Source: a bacterium SCSIO 12696 | Lineage (GTDB): Bacteria; Pseudomonadota; Gammaproteobacteria; Pseudomonadales; Porticoccaceae | Direction: 5' to 3' | DNA length: 64,000 bases | Assembly (NCBI GenBank): GCA_024397955.1 | Contig: CP073744.1 | Location: 2,866,129-2,930,128 of the forward strand | Shown here: in pieces, positions 15,763 to 24,139 of the stretch | Layout: every line of letters starts with the position of its first letter | Numbering within the stretch: position 1 is the first letter of the stretch | Position numbers and translations under genes: made by a program | Notes under the pieces: model-generated | What the model was told of the DNA's origin: nothing | Database searches by the model: none | What the model saw: only the letters and a program-made list of their open reading frames with translations

Positions 15763-17111
15763 GCTCGCAGGCTCTGGATAAAGGTGATGGCTATCAGTGT
15801 TGGGCAGAAGTAGCGAACGTACGCCGGCCACACCTTCCAAAACAGAGTTTGTTCTGCATTGGGCAGCCCCTGACGAATCTCCTCAAGTATTTTATGGCGA
15901 TGCATGACCCAACCTGCAAATAAGCAGATGGCGATTCCCAGTAATGGTTGGCTGTAACGGGTGGTTAAGTGCACAACAAATAGGAACAGGGATTCAAAAT
16001 TGAGGATAATCAATGTGCTTATGGCGAGGATGATCAGACCAATAATCCAGGTGGCAGTGCGGCGTTTCATGCTGTGAGCTTCTACGGCGTAGGAAACCGG
16101 TACTTCAAGCATGGAAATCGACGACGTTAACGCAGCAATCGACATCAACGTAAAAAATGCGAATGCCACAAACAGGCCAGCACTTCCCATGGTTTTAAAC
16201 AGCGCTGGCAGGGTTTGAAAAATCAGCGTGTCCTCCGAAATCAGTGCGCCTGCCTCTGAGTAGATTTGCACACCATTGTGCTGAGCCACAAACATGGCGG
16301 GTAAAATCAACAGTCCAGCAAAAAAAGCGATACTGATATCTACCCCGGTGACAATAGCGCCGAGTTTGGGCAAATTCTCTTGTTTGCTGATGTAGGAACC
16401 ATAGATCAGCATGGTGCCAACCCCCAGCGACAGCGAAAAGAACGCCTGCCCCAGTGCGCTGATCATTAATTGCGGGTCGGTAATGCGGGCAAAGTCGGGT
16501 ACCAGGTAGTGTTTGAGGCCATCGATAGCGCCGTCTTGAAACAGCACATAAACGATGAGCAGCATCAAGATGATCAACAGCGACGGCATCAGCCGGCTGG
16601 ACCACTTCTCAATGCCATTTTCCACCCCGGCGCTGATTACCCAGATGGTCAGCAGCGAAAACAGTCCGGCGAACAGCAGGTTTCGGGTTGTACCAAAGTC
16701 CGTCAACCAGCCCGCTAATTCCGCGAAGCCCATTGCGGTGGCAACTGGCTCAATGGTGTGTGAGATCATCCAGCCAGCGACAATGCTGTAAAAACTGAGA
16801 ATCAGGCTGGCAACGATCAGTCCGCAGAACCCGGTGAGTTGGCCAAAGCGGCTTATCAGGCGGCTGGTAGCCACTTTCTGCAGCGCGCTAACCATATTGG
16901 ATTTGGTGTGGCGGCCGATCACCAGCTCCGCCATCAATGCCGGATAAGCCAGGCAGAACGCCAACACTAAATACATGAGCAGGAAGGCACCACCGCCGTT
17001 GCTGGCAGTATTGGTTGGGAAACCCCACACATTGCCCAGCCCCACCGCTGAACCGGCCGCAGCCATAATAAAGCCAAAGCGTGATGAAAACTGGCCGCGA
17101 GTACTGCCCAT
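15759..17111 (-). CDS. Sodium-dependent transporter of the NSS/SNF family
   Basis: A 450-residue inner-membrane protein with about eleven or twelve hydrophobic segments. The N-terminal RFGFIMAAAGSAVGLGNVWGFP is the signature first helix (landmarks FIMAAAGSAVGLGNVW), which holds the sodium and substrate unwound region. Bacterial members import amino acids such as tryptophan, leucine or tyrosine with sodium; here the substrate is unknown. It is translationally coupled to an ABM-domain protein and divergent from the acetolactate synthase-like gene, with a palindromic operator candidate between. Confidence 0.9.
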   Translation of the reverse strand: MGSTRGQFSSRFGFIMAAAGSAVGLGNVWGFPTNTASNGGGAFLLMYLVLAFCLAYPALMAELVIGRHTKSNMVSALQKVATSRLISRFGQLTGFCGLIVASLILSFYSIVAGWMISHTIEPVATAMGFAELAGWLTDFGTTRNLLFAGLFSLLTIWVISAGVENGIEKWSSRLMPSLLIILMLLIVYVLFQDGAIDGLKHYLVPDFARITDPQLMISALGQAFFSLSLGVGTMLIYGSYISKQENLPKLGAIVTGVDISIAFFAGLLILPAMFVAQHNGVQIYSEAGALISEDTLIFQTLPALFKTMGSAGLFVAFAFFTLMSIAALTSSISMLEVPVSYAVEAHSMKRRTATWIIGLIILAISTLIILNFESLFLFVVHLTTRYSQPLLGIAICLFAGWVMHRHKILEEIRQGLPNAEQTLFWKVWPAYVRYFCPTLIAITFIQSLRA

Positions 17112-17170
17112 GGTCTACCCTCATAGTTATAGTTTTGGCCTATGATAACGGCACTAAACCCACTGCCACA

Positions 17171-17189
17171 ATTGAAAACGACTTTCAAT
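17171..17189. promoter_or_regulatory. 19-bp perfect palindrome in the divergent transporter/alsS-like gap
   Basis: ATTGAAAACGACTTTCAAT has 7-bp arms and a 5-bp spacer. It lies 60 bp from the transporter start and 97 bp from the alsS-like start, so a dimeric repressor here could control both. A second, wider pair TTGGTC (17231-17236)/GACCAA (17255-17260) lies nearby. No regulator gene is adjacent. Confidence 0.45.
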
Positions 17190-17285
17190 CACATGGCACA
17201 TTAAGGTAAAAAGAACACTGGTACGTCCATTTGGTCGACCGCCAGCAAAATAATGACCAATAACTAACCGATAAAAGAGTCTCCC

Positions 17286-18938
17286 ATGAAAGCATCTGAC
17301 CTGTTTGTAAAATGTCTGGAAGAAGAGGGTATCGAATACATTTTTGGTGTTCCCGGTGAGGAAAACGCCGACTTTATGATGTCCCTGGAAAAGAGCGACC
17401 AGATTCGCTTTATTCTGACCCGCCACGAACAGGGTGCGGCTTTTATGGCAGAAATTTACGGGCGACTTACCGGTGACCCGGCAGGTTGTTTGGGCACACT
17501 GGGTCCGGGGGCTACTAACCTGATTACCGGCGTCGCCGATTCCAATATGGACCGCGCGCCCATGTTAGTGCTGACAGGGCAGGGCGCATCGACCCGCCTG
17601 CACAAAGAATCCCACCAGGTGATGGACGTGGTCGGCATGTTTGAGCCAGTGACCAAGTGGGCCACGCAGGTGATTCACGCCGACAGTATTCCCGAGATTA
17701 CCCGTAAGGCAGTGCGCCTGGCGCGTACCGAGAAGCCAGGTGCTGTGCACGTGGAACTGCCGGAAGATATTGCCAAGTGGGAGACTGACAAAAAGCCCCT
17801 GGCGGTGAAGAAGTTCCGCCGTTCAGTACCGGATGACAAAGCCGTCGACCGCGCCTTTGAAAAAATCAAAAACGCCAAACGCCCATTGATCGTTGCTGGT
17901 AACGGCTGTATCCGCCGCCGCGCCAGCAAGCAGCTGCGCATGCTCTGCGAAAAAACCGGTATCGGTGTGGTCAGCACGTTTATGGCCAAGGGCTGTGTGG
18001 ACATGGACGAGGACTACTGCCTGTACACCATTGGCCTCGGTGCCAAGGATTTTGTCTCCTGTGCGGTGGATGCAGCCGATCTGGTGATTACCATTGGTTA
18101 CGATATGGTGGAATACCACCCCAGCCTGTGGAACCCGGAAGGCAATAAAGAAATCGTGCATATCGACTTCCTGCCTGCGGAAATTGATGAAAACTACCAC
18201 CCGGAAGTGGAAGTGGTCGGCGACCTGGCCCACGCTTTGTGGATGCTCAATGAACGTGTCGATGCCGCCGGTGGCCTGGAGTACGACCTCAGCCAGCAAA
18301 AAGCCGTGCGCCGGGATATGTGGGCTGAGTTTACTGCCCACAAAGACGACGATACCGAAAATTCAATTCGCCCACAGAAGGTTTTGTGGGATTGCCGCCA
18401 GGTGATGGGGCCGAATGACATTCTGCTTTCCGACGTGGGTGCCCACAAAATGTGGATTGCCCGTCACTACCAATGTCACGAACCCAATACCTGCCTGATT
18501 CCCAACGGCTTCTGCTCCATGGGCTTTGCGCTACCTGGTGCCATTGCCGCTTCATTGGTGCACCCTGACAAACGCATTCTGGCGATCTCTGGGGATGCCG
18601 GTTTTATGATGAATGTGCAGGAGATGGAAACCGCTCGCCGCCTCAACAGCAACTTGGTGGCCATGGTTTGGGAAGACAACGCTTACGGCCTTATCGCCTG
18701 GAAGCAGGACAACGAATTTGGCAAACACACTGAGCTGGATTTTGGCAACCCGGACTGGATTCAACTGGCCAATGCGTTTGGCTGGCACGGCCATTTTGTG
18801 TCCAACAGTCGCGATTTACAAAGCTCACTGGAGGCTGCTTTTAACGAGTCTGGCCCGAGCCTGGTGGTTGTTCCCATCGATTACCGTGAAAACAACATTC
18901 TGACTGAGCGTTTGGGGCAGGTGACCTGCTCTATTTAA
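17286..18938 (+). CDS. Acetolactate synthase-like thiamine diphosphate enzyme (AlsS type)
   Basis: A 550-residue ThDP enzyme: N-terminal pyrimidine-binding domain with catalytic E48 in RHEQGAAFMAE, a central domain, and C-terminal PP-binding motif GDAGFMMNVQEMETA...NNxx-type WEDNAYG. Sequence style and length match catabolic acetolactate synthase rather than IlvB/IlvI, and no regulatory subunit gene follows. The expected reaction joins two pyruvates, or pyruvate plus an aldehyde, with loss of CO2. No acetolactate decarboxylase is nearby. An aldehyde dehydrogenase follows 118 bp downstream, which suggests a different fate for the product. Confidence 0.85.
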   Translation: MKASDLFVKCLEEEGIEYIFGVPGEENADFMMSLEKSDQIRFILTRHEQGAAFMAEIYGRLTGDPAGCLGTLGPGATNLITGVADSNMDRAPMLVLTGQGASTRLHKESHQVMDVVGMFEPVTKWATQVIHADSIPEITRKAVRLARTEKPGAVHVELPEDIAKWETDKKPLAVKKFRRSVPDDKAVDRAFEKIKNAKRPLIVAGNGCIRRRASKQLRMLCEKTGIGVVSTFMAKGCVDMDEDYCLYTIGLGAKDFVSCAVDAADLVITIGYDMVEYHPSLWNPEGNKEIVHIDFLPAEIDENYHPEVEVVGDLAHALWMLNERVDAAGGLEYDLSQQKAVRRDMWAEFTAHKDDDTENSIRPQKVLWDCRQVMGPNDILLSDVGAHKMWIARHYQCHEPNTCLIPNGFCSMGFALPGAIAASLVHPDKRILAISGDAGFMMNVQEMETARRLNSNLVAMVWEDNAYGLIAWKQDNEFGKHTELDFGNPDWIQLANAFGWHGHFVSNSRDLQSSLEAAFNESGPSLVVVPIDYRENNILTERLGQVTCSI

Positions 18939-18951
18939 TCGCCATCAATAT

Positions 18952-18983
18952 GTCGTCATTCTCGCTGTTGCGGGAGTGGCGAC
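18952..18983. repeat. REP-like imperfect palindrome
   Basis: GTCGTCATTCTCGC and GCGGGAGTGGCGAC pair imperfectly around TGTT. It lies between the alsS-like gene and the aldehyde dehydrogenase gene and resembles the other GTCATTC-type repeats in the window. Confidence 0.45.
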
Positions 18984-19056
18984 GGCTGCGTTCAGGATGA
19001 CCGCTTGAACTCATTGGGGGCAATTGGGATTCCCCACAACTGTACTGCTGAATACT

Positions 19057-20484
19057 ATGGCCACTCATTACCCACTGATGATTCCCGGTACCTCAGAAAC
19101 CGCTGAACCGGAAGCGGTTTTCTCTCCCTACACCGGTGAGCAAATTGCAACGGTTGCTCGCGCCGACGAACAGCAAGTGGAACTTGCCCTCAATACCGCC
19201 CATGAATTGTTTCGCGACCGCGACCAGTGGCTGCCGTTACAGCAGCGCGTGGAAATACTGGAAGCCACCGCGGTACTGATGGCTGAGCATTTTGATGAGC
19301 TAGCCAACGGCGCTGCCCAGGAAGGTGGCAAGCCGCTGCTGGATTCCCGAGTGGAAGTGCAGAGGGCCATTGATGGGGTGAAGCTTTGTGTTGAGCACAT
19401 CGCCCAACATGCAGGCGGTGTGGTGCCTATGCCTCTGGCTGACCGCATGGCATTTACTCAGAAGGAGCCTATCGGGGTAGTGGTTGCGGTAAGTGCCTTC
19501 AACCACCCATTGAATCTGATCGTTCACCAAGTGGGCCCGGCGATTGCTGCGGGTTGCCCAGTGATTGTCAAACCGGCACACGATACGCCGATTTCCTGTG
19601 TACGCTTTGTCGAGTTATTGCATCGAGCCGGCTTGCCGCCGCAATGGTGCCAAGTGGTGATGCCCACCACACTGGAATTGGCTACGGCCTTGGTCAGTGA
19701 TAAGCGGGTTGGTTTTTTCTCCTTTATTGGCAGCTCCAGAGTGGGTTGGATGTTGCGCAGTAAACTGGCGCCGGGCACCCGTTGTGCTCTGGAACACGGC
19801 GGTGCCGCTCCGGTTATCGTAGACGCCAGCGCGGATTTGGGTAAATTGATTCCGTCGCTGCTGAAAGGGGGCTTTTACCACGCCGGCCAGGTGTGCGTGT
19901 CGGTACAGCGGGTGTATGTGCCCAATGCCCTGTTGCAAAAGGTCGCTGAACAGTTGGCCAAAGGGGCTTCCAAGCTGGCAGTGGGTGACCCACTGGATGA
20001 TGCCACTGAAGTGGGGCCGTTGATTCGCGCTGCGGAAGTGGAACGTGTGCACCAGTGGGTTCAAGAAGCCCAGCAGCAGGGAGCGCGTTTAAAAGCCGGT
20101 GGCAAAATATTGGGCAATAACTGCTACGCGCCCACCGTGTTGGTGAACCCGCCCGACGATGCCCAGGTGAGCACGCAGGAAGTGTTCGGCCCAGTGGTTT
20201 GCCTGTACGGCTACAACAAACTGGATGAGGCTATTCGTCGAGCCAACAGCCTGGATGTGGCCTTCCAGGCTGCGGTATTCAGCCAGGACATCGACCGCGC
20301 CATGACCATTTGCTATTGGTTGGATGCGTCTGCAGTGATGATTAACGAACATACTGCCTTTCGTCACGATGGCATGCCGTTCGCGGGCCTGCGGCACTCA
20401 GGGCTTGGCGTCGGTGGCATAGGCCACACCATTGACGAAATGCAGATCGACAAAATGACGGTGATACGCGTCACATCACACTGA
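19057..20484 (+). CDS. NAD(P)-dependent aldehyde dehydrogenase
   Basis: A 475-residue ALDH-superfamily enzyme. Landmarks are the cofactor segment VVAVSAFNHPLNLIVHQVGPA, FFSFIGSSRVG, the general-base Glu in CALEHGGAAPVIV, and the nucleophile Cys in YHAGQVCVSVQRVYV. HGG replaces the more usual LGG after the Glu. The ATG at 19057 fits family N-termini; its ribosome binding site is weak. The pairing with the AlsS-type gene suggests it oxidises an aldehyde formed from, or feeding, acyloin chemistry. The substrate is not identifiable. Confidence 0.88.
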   Translation: MATHYPLMIPGTSETAEPEAVFSPYTGEQIATVARADEQQVELALNTAHELFRDRDQWLPLQQRVEILEATAVLMAEHFDELANGAAQEGGKPLLDSRVEVQRAIDGVKLCVEHIAQHAGGVVPMPLADRMAFTQKEPIGVVVAVSAFNHPLNLIVHQVGPAIAAGCPVIVKPAHDTPISCVRFVELLHRAGLPPQWCQVVMPTTLELATALVSDKRVGFFSFIGSSRVGWMLRSKLAPGTRCALEHGGAAPVIVDASADLGKLIPSLLKGGFYHAGQVCVSVQRVYVPNALLQKVAEQLAKGASKLAVGDPLDDATEVGPLIRAAEVERVHQWVQEAQQQGARLKAGGKILGNNCYAPTVLVNPPDDAQVSTQEVFGPVVCLYGYNKLDEAIRRANSLDVAFQAAVFSQDIDRAMTICYWLDASAVMINEHTAFRHDGMPFAGLRHSGLGVGGIGHTIDEMQIDKMTVIRVTSH

Positions 20485-20534
20485 TTTTTCCGGTTTGCTG
20501 TCGTAGTCCGTTGCTTTATGGCTGTGCTAATCTA

Positions 20535-20800
20535 GGGCCTGTTAACACTAATTGAATCGCCACTGTTGTGACTAAAAAAGCGCCAATCAAGGCGCGAGTC
20601 GTGTGGTTTGGTCACTCCAAATGAGCGACGAGCAACACCGAGTGACGCTTTTTTAGCCGCAACCCGAAGGGCTGGGGCCATTTTTCCGCCCAGCTGTGTT
20701 ATCAGTCGCTTATGTAGAATGACTACACGGCACTCTTTCTGCCTTGCTGGGCAAAAAAATGGCTCCCAGCAGTGATGATTCAATTAGTGTTAACAGGCCC
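20535..20800. repeat. TA-flanked MITE, copy 1
   Basis: A 266-bp element with terminal inverted repeats GGGCCTGTTAACACTAATTG / CAATTAGTGTTAACAGGCCC, flanked by TA on both sides (20533-20534, 20801-20802). Internal arms at 20565-20582 and 20646-20663 form an 18-bp stem with one mismatch and one G-T pair. The TA target duplication points to an IS630/Tc1-mariner-type transposase acting in trans. The 356-bp gap 20485-20840 is almost entirely this element. Its right end opens a frame (ATGATTCAATTAGTG) that reads through into the HDOD gene. Confidence 0.85.
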
Positions 20801-20840
20801 TAACACCATAATAATTAACAACAACGGACTGCCGCTCACC

Positions 20841-21665
20841 ATGACTATCGACGAAATCTTTAAACGGGTTCAACAACTGCCTCCCGGGCTTCCGCAAATT
20901 GCCCAGGAAATTCTACTGGCGTTTGAAAGTAACGCGGATGTAGATCTCAAGGTGATTGCCGACAAAATATCCCAAGATCAGGTTATTGCTGCCAAGGTAC
21001 TGCGCTTGGCCAACTCCGCTTATTTTGGTGGGGCTCGCAATGTGGCCACTCTCGATCAGGCCGTGGTATTGCTGGGCATGTCGGCACTGCGTACCTTAGT
21101 GGTGGCTTCCAGTGCCACGGGTCTGTTCCCGGATATGCCAGGTTTCAACAAAGAAGCCTTTTGGAAACACAGCTTCCAGGTCGCCAGTCTGAGTCAGAAG
21201 CTGGCAAAAGTAGCTGGTCTGGATGCCAACGTGGCGTTTATGTGCGGCATGCTGCACCGCATTGGTGACCTGCTGATCCGGATGGCCAATCCGTCTTTGA
21301 GCGCGGATATCGACAGTTACGAAGAAATGGGTGCCTGCCGCGCCGAAAGCCAGAAAAATCTGATGGGCCTCGATTACGCCGAAGTGGGTGAAGCCCTGGC
21401 GCAGCGCTGGGACTTTCCAGAAGTGATTCAACAGGCCATCGCCCACCAACTGGAGCCACAGGCTTACGAAGGCGACGAAAATTACGCTGCATTACTGGCG
21501 GTTGCCGACCACTTATTGTGTTCAGCAACCAAAGAACTGGATGAAAATGACGAAGAGTACTACCCCGAGGTAGCAGCCAATCTGCTGGCGTTGTCGCGGG
21601 ATAAAGTGCTGGATCGGTTGGAAGAAGTGATGGAGGCTAGTGGGGAAGAGCTGGCGGTGGTTTGA
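20841..21665 (+). CDS. HDOD-domain signalling protein
   Basis: A 274-residue protein. The HDOD domain covers about 12-200: LPPGLPQIAQEILLAFES, then KISQDQVIAAKVLRLANSAYF and VVLLGMSALRTLVV. These are diagnostic. HDOD proteins lack full HD-phosphodiesterase metal sites and usually act in regulation. The ATG at 20841 matches family starts but lacks a clear ribosome binding site. The frame is open 69 bp further, into MITE copy 1, which offers ATG at 20775. It overlaps the methyltransferase gene by one base (TGATG). Confidence 0.85.
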   Translation: MTIDEIFKRVQQLPPGLPQIAQEILLAFESNADVDLKVIADKISQDQVIAAKVLRLANSAYFGGARNVATLDQAVVLLGMSALRTLVVASSATGLFPDMPGFNKEAFWKHSFQVASLSQKLAKVAGLDANVAFMCGMLHRIGDLLIRMANPSLSADIDSYEEMGACRAESQKNLMGLDYAEVGEALAQRWDFPEVIQQAIAHQLEPQAYEGDENYAALLAVADHLLCSATKELDENDEEYYPEVAANLLALSRDKVLDRLEEVMEASGEELAVV

Positions 21666-22285
21666 TGGGTGTTCAAAAAAACAAAAGCACTGTACGCGAG
21701 CGGGCTGATGAGATAAAAGATTTTCGTTGCAAGAACCTAATTGCAGTAATAGAAAATCCGATGGATATCAAAAATATCGGTACGGTGATAAGAAATGTCA
21801 ATGCATTGGGTGCTGAGAAAACCTATATCATCGACTCTCGAAAATCTTTGCCGGATGATTGGCAGGAAATGAGAGATAAAAAATCTTTGTCTAAAACCTC
21901 TGTGTCTGCGATTAAATGGAGTTTCGTTAAGAGATTTGATAGTACTGAAGAATGCTTGGCCCATTTAGAAAAAAATCGATTTTCTTCGATTGTCACGTCT
22001 CCACATATCAAGGGCAAAGATAATGTTGTTTTACATGAAGGAGACTACACAGCTTATACAAAATTAGCCGTATGGTTTGGCAATGAGGCAAGAGGTGTCA
22101 GTGATATCGCTGTTGAAAAGAGTGATATGTGTGTACAAATTCCGATGTATGGAATTATTGAAAGCCTTAACTTAGGGACAACATCAGGAATTGTTTTGTA
22201 CGAAGTTACCAAACAACGGCGTGAGTATCAGAAGCGCTTTAAGCGAGCTAAACAAAAGCGGCCGATACCCGAAATAGACAATTAG
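21665..22285 (+). CDS. SPOUT (TrmH/SpoU-family) RNA methyltransferase
   Basis: A 206-residue protein with the three SpoU motifs: NIGTVIRNVNALG (motif 1), VWFGNEARGVSD (motif 2) and IPMYGIIESLNLGTTSGIVLYE (motif 3; landmarks IPMYG, ESLNLGTTSG). It would 2'-O-methylate a tRNA or rRNA ribose using S-adenosylmethionine through the deep trefoil knot. The gene is visibly more AT-rich than its neighbours, with A/T-ending codons and a Lys-rich C-terminus, so recent transfer is likely. Its start overlaps the HDOD stop. Confidence 0.85.
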   Translation: MGVQKNKSTVRERADEIKDFRCKNLIAVIENPMDIKNIGTVIRNVNALGAEKTYIIDSRKSLPDDWQEMRDKKSLSKTSVSAIKWSFVKRFDSTEECLAHLEKNRFSSIVTSPHIKGKDNVVLHEGDYTAYTKLAVWFGNEARGVSDIAVEKSDMCVQIPMYGIIESLNLGTTSGIVLYEVTKQRREYQKRFKRAKQKRPIPEIDN

Positions 22286-22352
22286 TGCTTTTTCTTTGAA
22301 TAGATAATAAGCTGCCGCGTCGCGGTGTTCCCCACAATAACAAAGCGGGAAA

Positions 22353-24098
22353 CTACTCCTCAGTCTCCCACTTCTCCATAAACCGTTTCGCTCCGTCCTT
22401 ACCCAAATACCGCTTCAGGTAACGGCCTGGCATTTTGCGCATATCCACCAGAATCAAACCGTCCAGTGAGTCGTTAAACACTTTGTTGACGGAGAAGCAG
22501 ACAAACTTGCCGTTCAGAGACAGGTAGTGGCGCAGCAAGGTGGGTAGGCCCTTGTCCGGGTCGCAGCGACCCACCAGTTTGTTAAGGGCAGAGACGTGCT
22601 TGAGGGATTTCAGCATGGCCTGTGACCAAGGTTTTTTCGACACCTTTAATGGCACGATAGGGTGTACGTCTTCCATATACTCTTTGTCTGCCGGGAAGGC
22701 CGTGACCATGCTTTCGGCGATCAGGGCGCGAGCAAAGTTGGAATACTCCCGGGAGATGCTAACCGCACCAAACAAAGTGTGGTACTGGGGGTGTTTTGCC
22801 ACGTAGGCGCCGATACCACGCCACAGCAAGTCCAGCACCATCGGGTGGCGTTGATACTCGGGGTAAACAAACGAGCGGCCCATTTCCAGTGAGCAACCCA
22901 CTTTGTCCAGGTAGTCCCGGTTAAAGTTAAACAGGGTACGTGCGTACAGAGCGTCCATACCGTGTTCGTCGGCAATGGAGTGAGGGTGTCCAATGCGGTA
23001 GCCGCCGGCAATGCGCTGCTCTTCCTTATCCCAGATAAACAAGTGCAGGTAGTGAGGGTCGAAGCGGTCTGTGTCGATCGGGTTGCCAGTGCCTTCACCT
23101 ACGTCGCGGAAGGTGACTTCCCGAGCAATACCAATTTCGGTCATTACCGGGCCCAGCTGATCGTAGGGTACGCAATACACATCAAATGTGTCGCTTTCGA
23201 TCAGGCGAAATTCAGTAATGGTCTGCAGGTGTTCGTGGGCGTCGCCGCCGGGCTCGGAAATTTCGGCAAACTGCAAAGTGGACGGGGCGCCAGTGCGCTC
23301 GTACTGCAGGTTGAGAAAGTCGGTGGCCAAGCGTATGTAATCGGTAATGGCACGTTCGTTTTCCAGGTGCCTGAGCTCTGCCGGAGTAATGGGTTCACCA
23401 ATGGTCAGAGACAGAGTACTGTTCTGTTTGTTGGTGAGTTCACGGGGAAGCAATACGGTGCGCAGCCGGGGGTGAATCAGCCCCAGGGAATAAAACAGCT
23501 TGCTGTTGTAACCGCCCACATGGATAGGCAGGCAGGTGGCACCACTGCGTTGCAGCAGTTTGCCCGCCAGGCGATTCCAGGGGTGGTCCTCAATGCGGCG
23601 ATTGCGCACATTAATAGACGCCACTTTACCCGCCGGGAACATCAACAGGCAGCCACCGTTTTCCAGGTGCTTGGCCACGGTGCGAATGCCGCGAATATTT
23701 TCACGGGCGGCGTTATCCGAGAGTACGTTAACGCCCACAAAAATAGACTGGAATTCGGGGATTCGGGTCAACAGCTCGTTGGTGAGCACTTTGATGTCCG
23801 GGCGAATGGCCATCAACAATTTAGTGATGGCAACCCCTTCCAGGCCACCGAGTGGGTGGTTGGCAACAATAAGCAGTGGCCCGCTGCGAGGGATTTGCTC
23901 CAGGCTTTGCTCTCCGCCAGGGGTGTGCAAGCGAATGCCCAAGTGATCCAGGGCAAATGCCAGAAACTCTTCGGTGTTGGCGTTCTGCGGACGCTGGGCA
24001 TAAGTGTCAGCCAAGCGATGCAGGCCCAGCATGCGCTCGATGGCGCTGGCAACAGGGCGGCTTTTCAGCGGGATGCGGAATGGGTTAGTGGTTGCCAT
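22353..24098 (-). CDS. Bifunctional acyltransferase, OlsF-like (LPLAT + GNAT-type domains)
   Basis: A 581-residue fusion. Residues about 50-270 form a lysophospholipid acyltransferase-type domain with IVANHPLGGLEG (H81) and MFPAGKVAS. Residues about 290-500 resemble the OlsB-type N-acyltransferase of the GNAT fold (EFRLIESD near 297, RIAGGYRIGHP, LEMGRSFVYPEYQ). This domain order matches OlsF, which makes ornithine lipid by N-acylating ornithine and then O-acylating the product. Its place as the last gene of a four-gene operon with an ATP-grasp ligase suggests an aminolipid that may be further modified. The exact amino acid is inference. Confidence 0.72.
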   Translation of the reverse strand: MATTNPFRIPLKSRPVASAIERMLGLHRLADTYAQRPQNANTEEFLAFALDHLGIRLHTPGGEQSLEQIPRSGPLLIVANHPLGGLEGVAITKLLMAIRPDIKVLTNELLTRIPEFQSIFVGVNVLSDNAARENIRGIRTVAKHLENGGCLLMFPAGKVASINVRNRRIEDHPWNRLAGKLLQRSGATCLPIHVGGYNSKLFYSLGLIHPRLRTVLLPRELTNKQNSTLSLTIGEPITPAELRHLENERAITDYIRLATDFLNLQYERTGAPSTLQFAEISEPGGDAHEHLQTITEFRLIESDTFDVYCVPYDQLGPVMTEIGIAREVTFRDVGEGTGNPIDTDRFDPHYLHLFIWDKEEQRIAGGYRIGHPHSIADEHGMDALYARTLFNFNRDYLDKVGCSLEMGRSFVYPEYQRHPMVLDLLWRGIGAYVAKHPQYHTLFGAVSISREYSNFARALIAESMVTAFPADKEYMEDVHPIVPLKVSKKPWSQAMLKSLKHVSALNKLVGRCDPDKGLPTLLRHYLSLNGKFVCFSVNKVFNDSLDGLILVDMRKMPGRYLKRYLGKDGAKRFMEKWETEE

Positions 24099-24139
24099 AG
24101 TTTTGTCCTGGGATTGCGTGTTGCTCCAATCGGTTCCAG

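Noticed and set aside
17286..18938. Annotation as the anabolic acetohydroxyacid synthase IlvB/IlvI
   Set aside because: No IlvN/IlvH regulatory subunit follows, and length and motif style fit the catabolic AlsS type better.
20532..20783. An 83-codon minus-strand ORF inside MITE copy 1, similar to a 66-codon ORF at 50736-50936 in copy 3
   Set aside because: The resemblance comes from the shared repeat DNA. The ORFs lack ribosome binding sites and folded-protein features, and copy 2 does not keep the frame.
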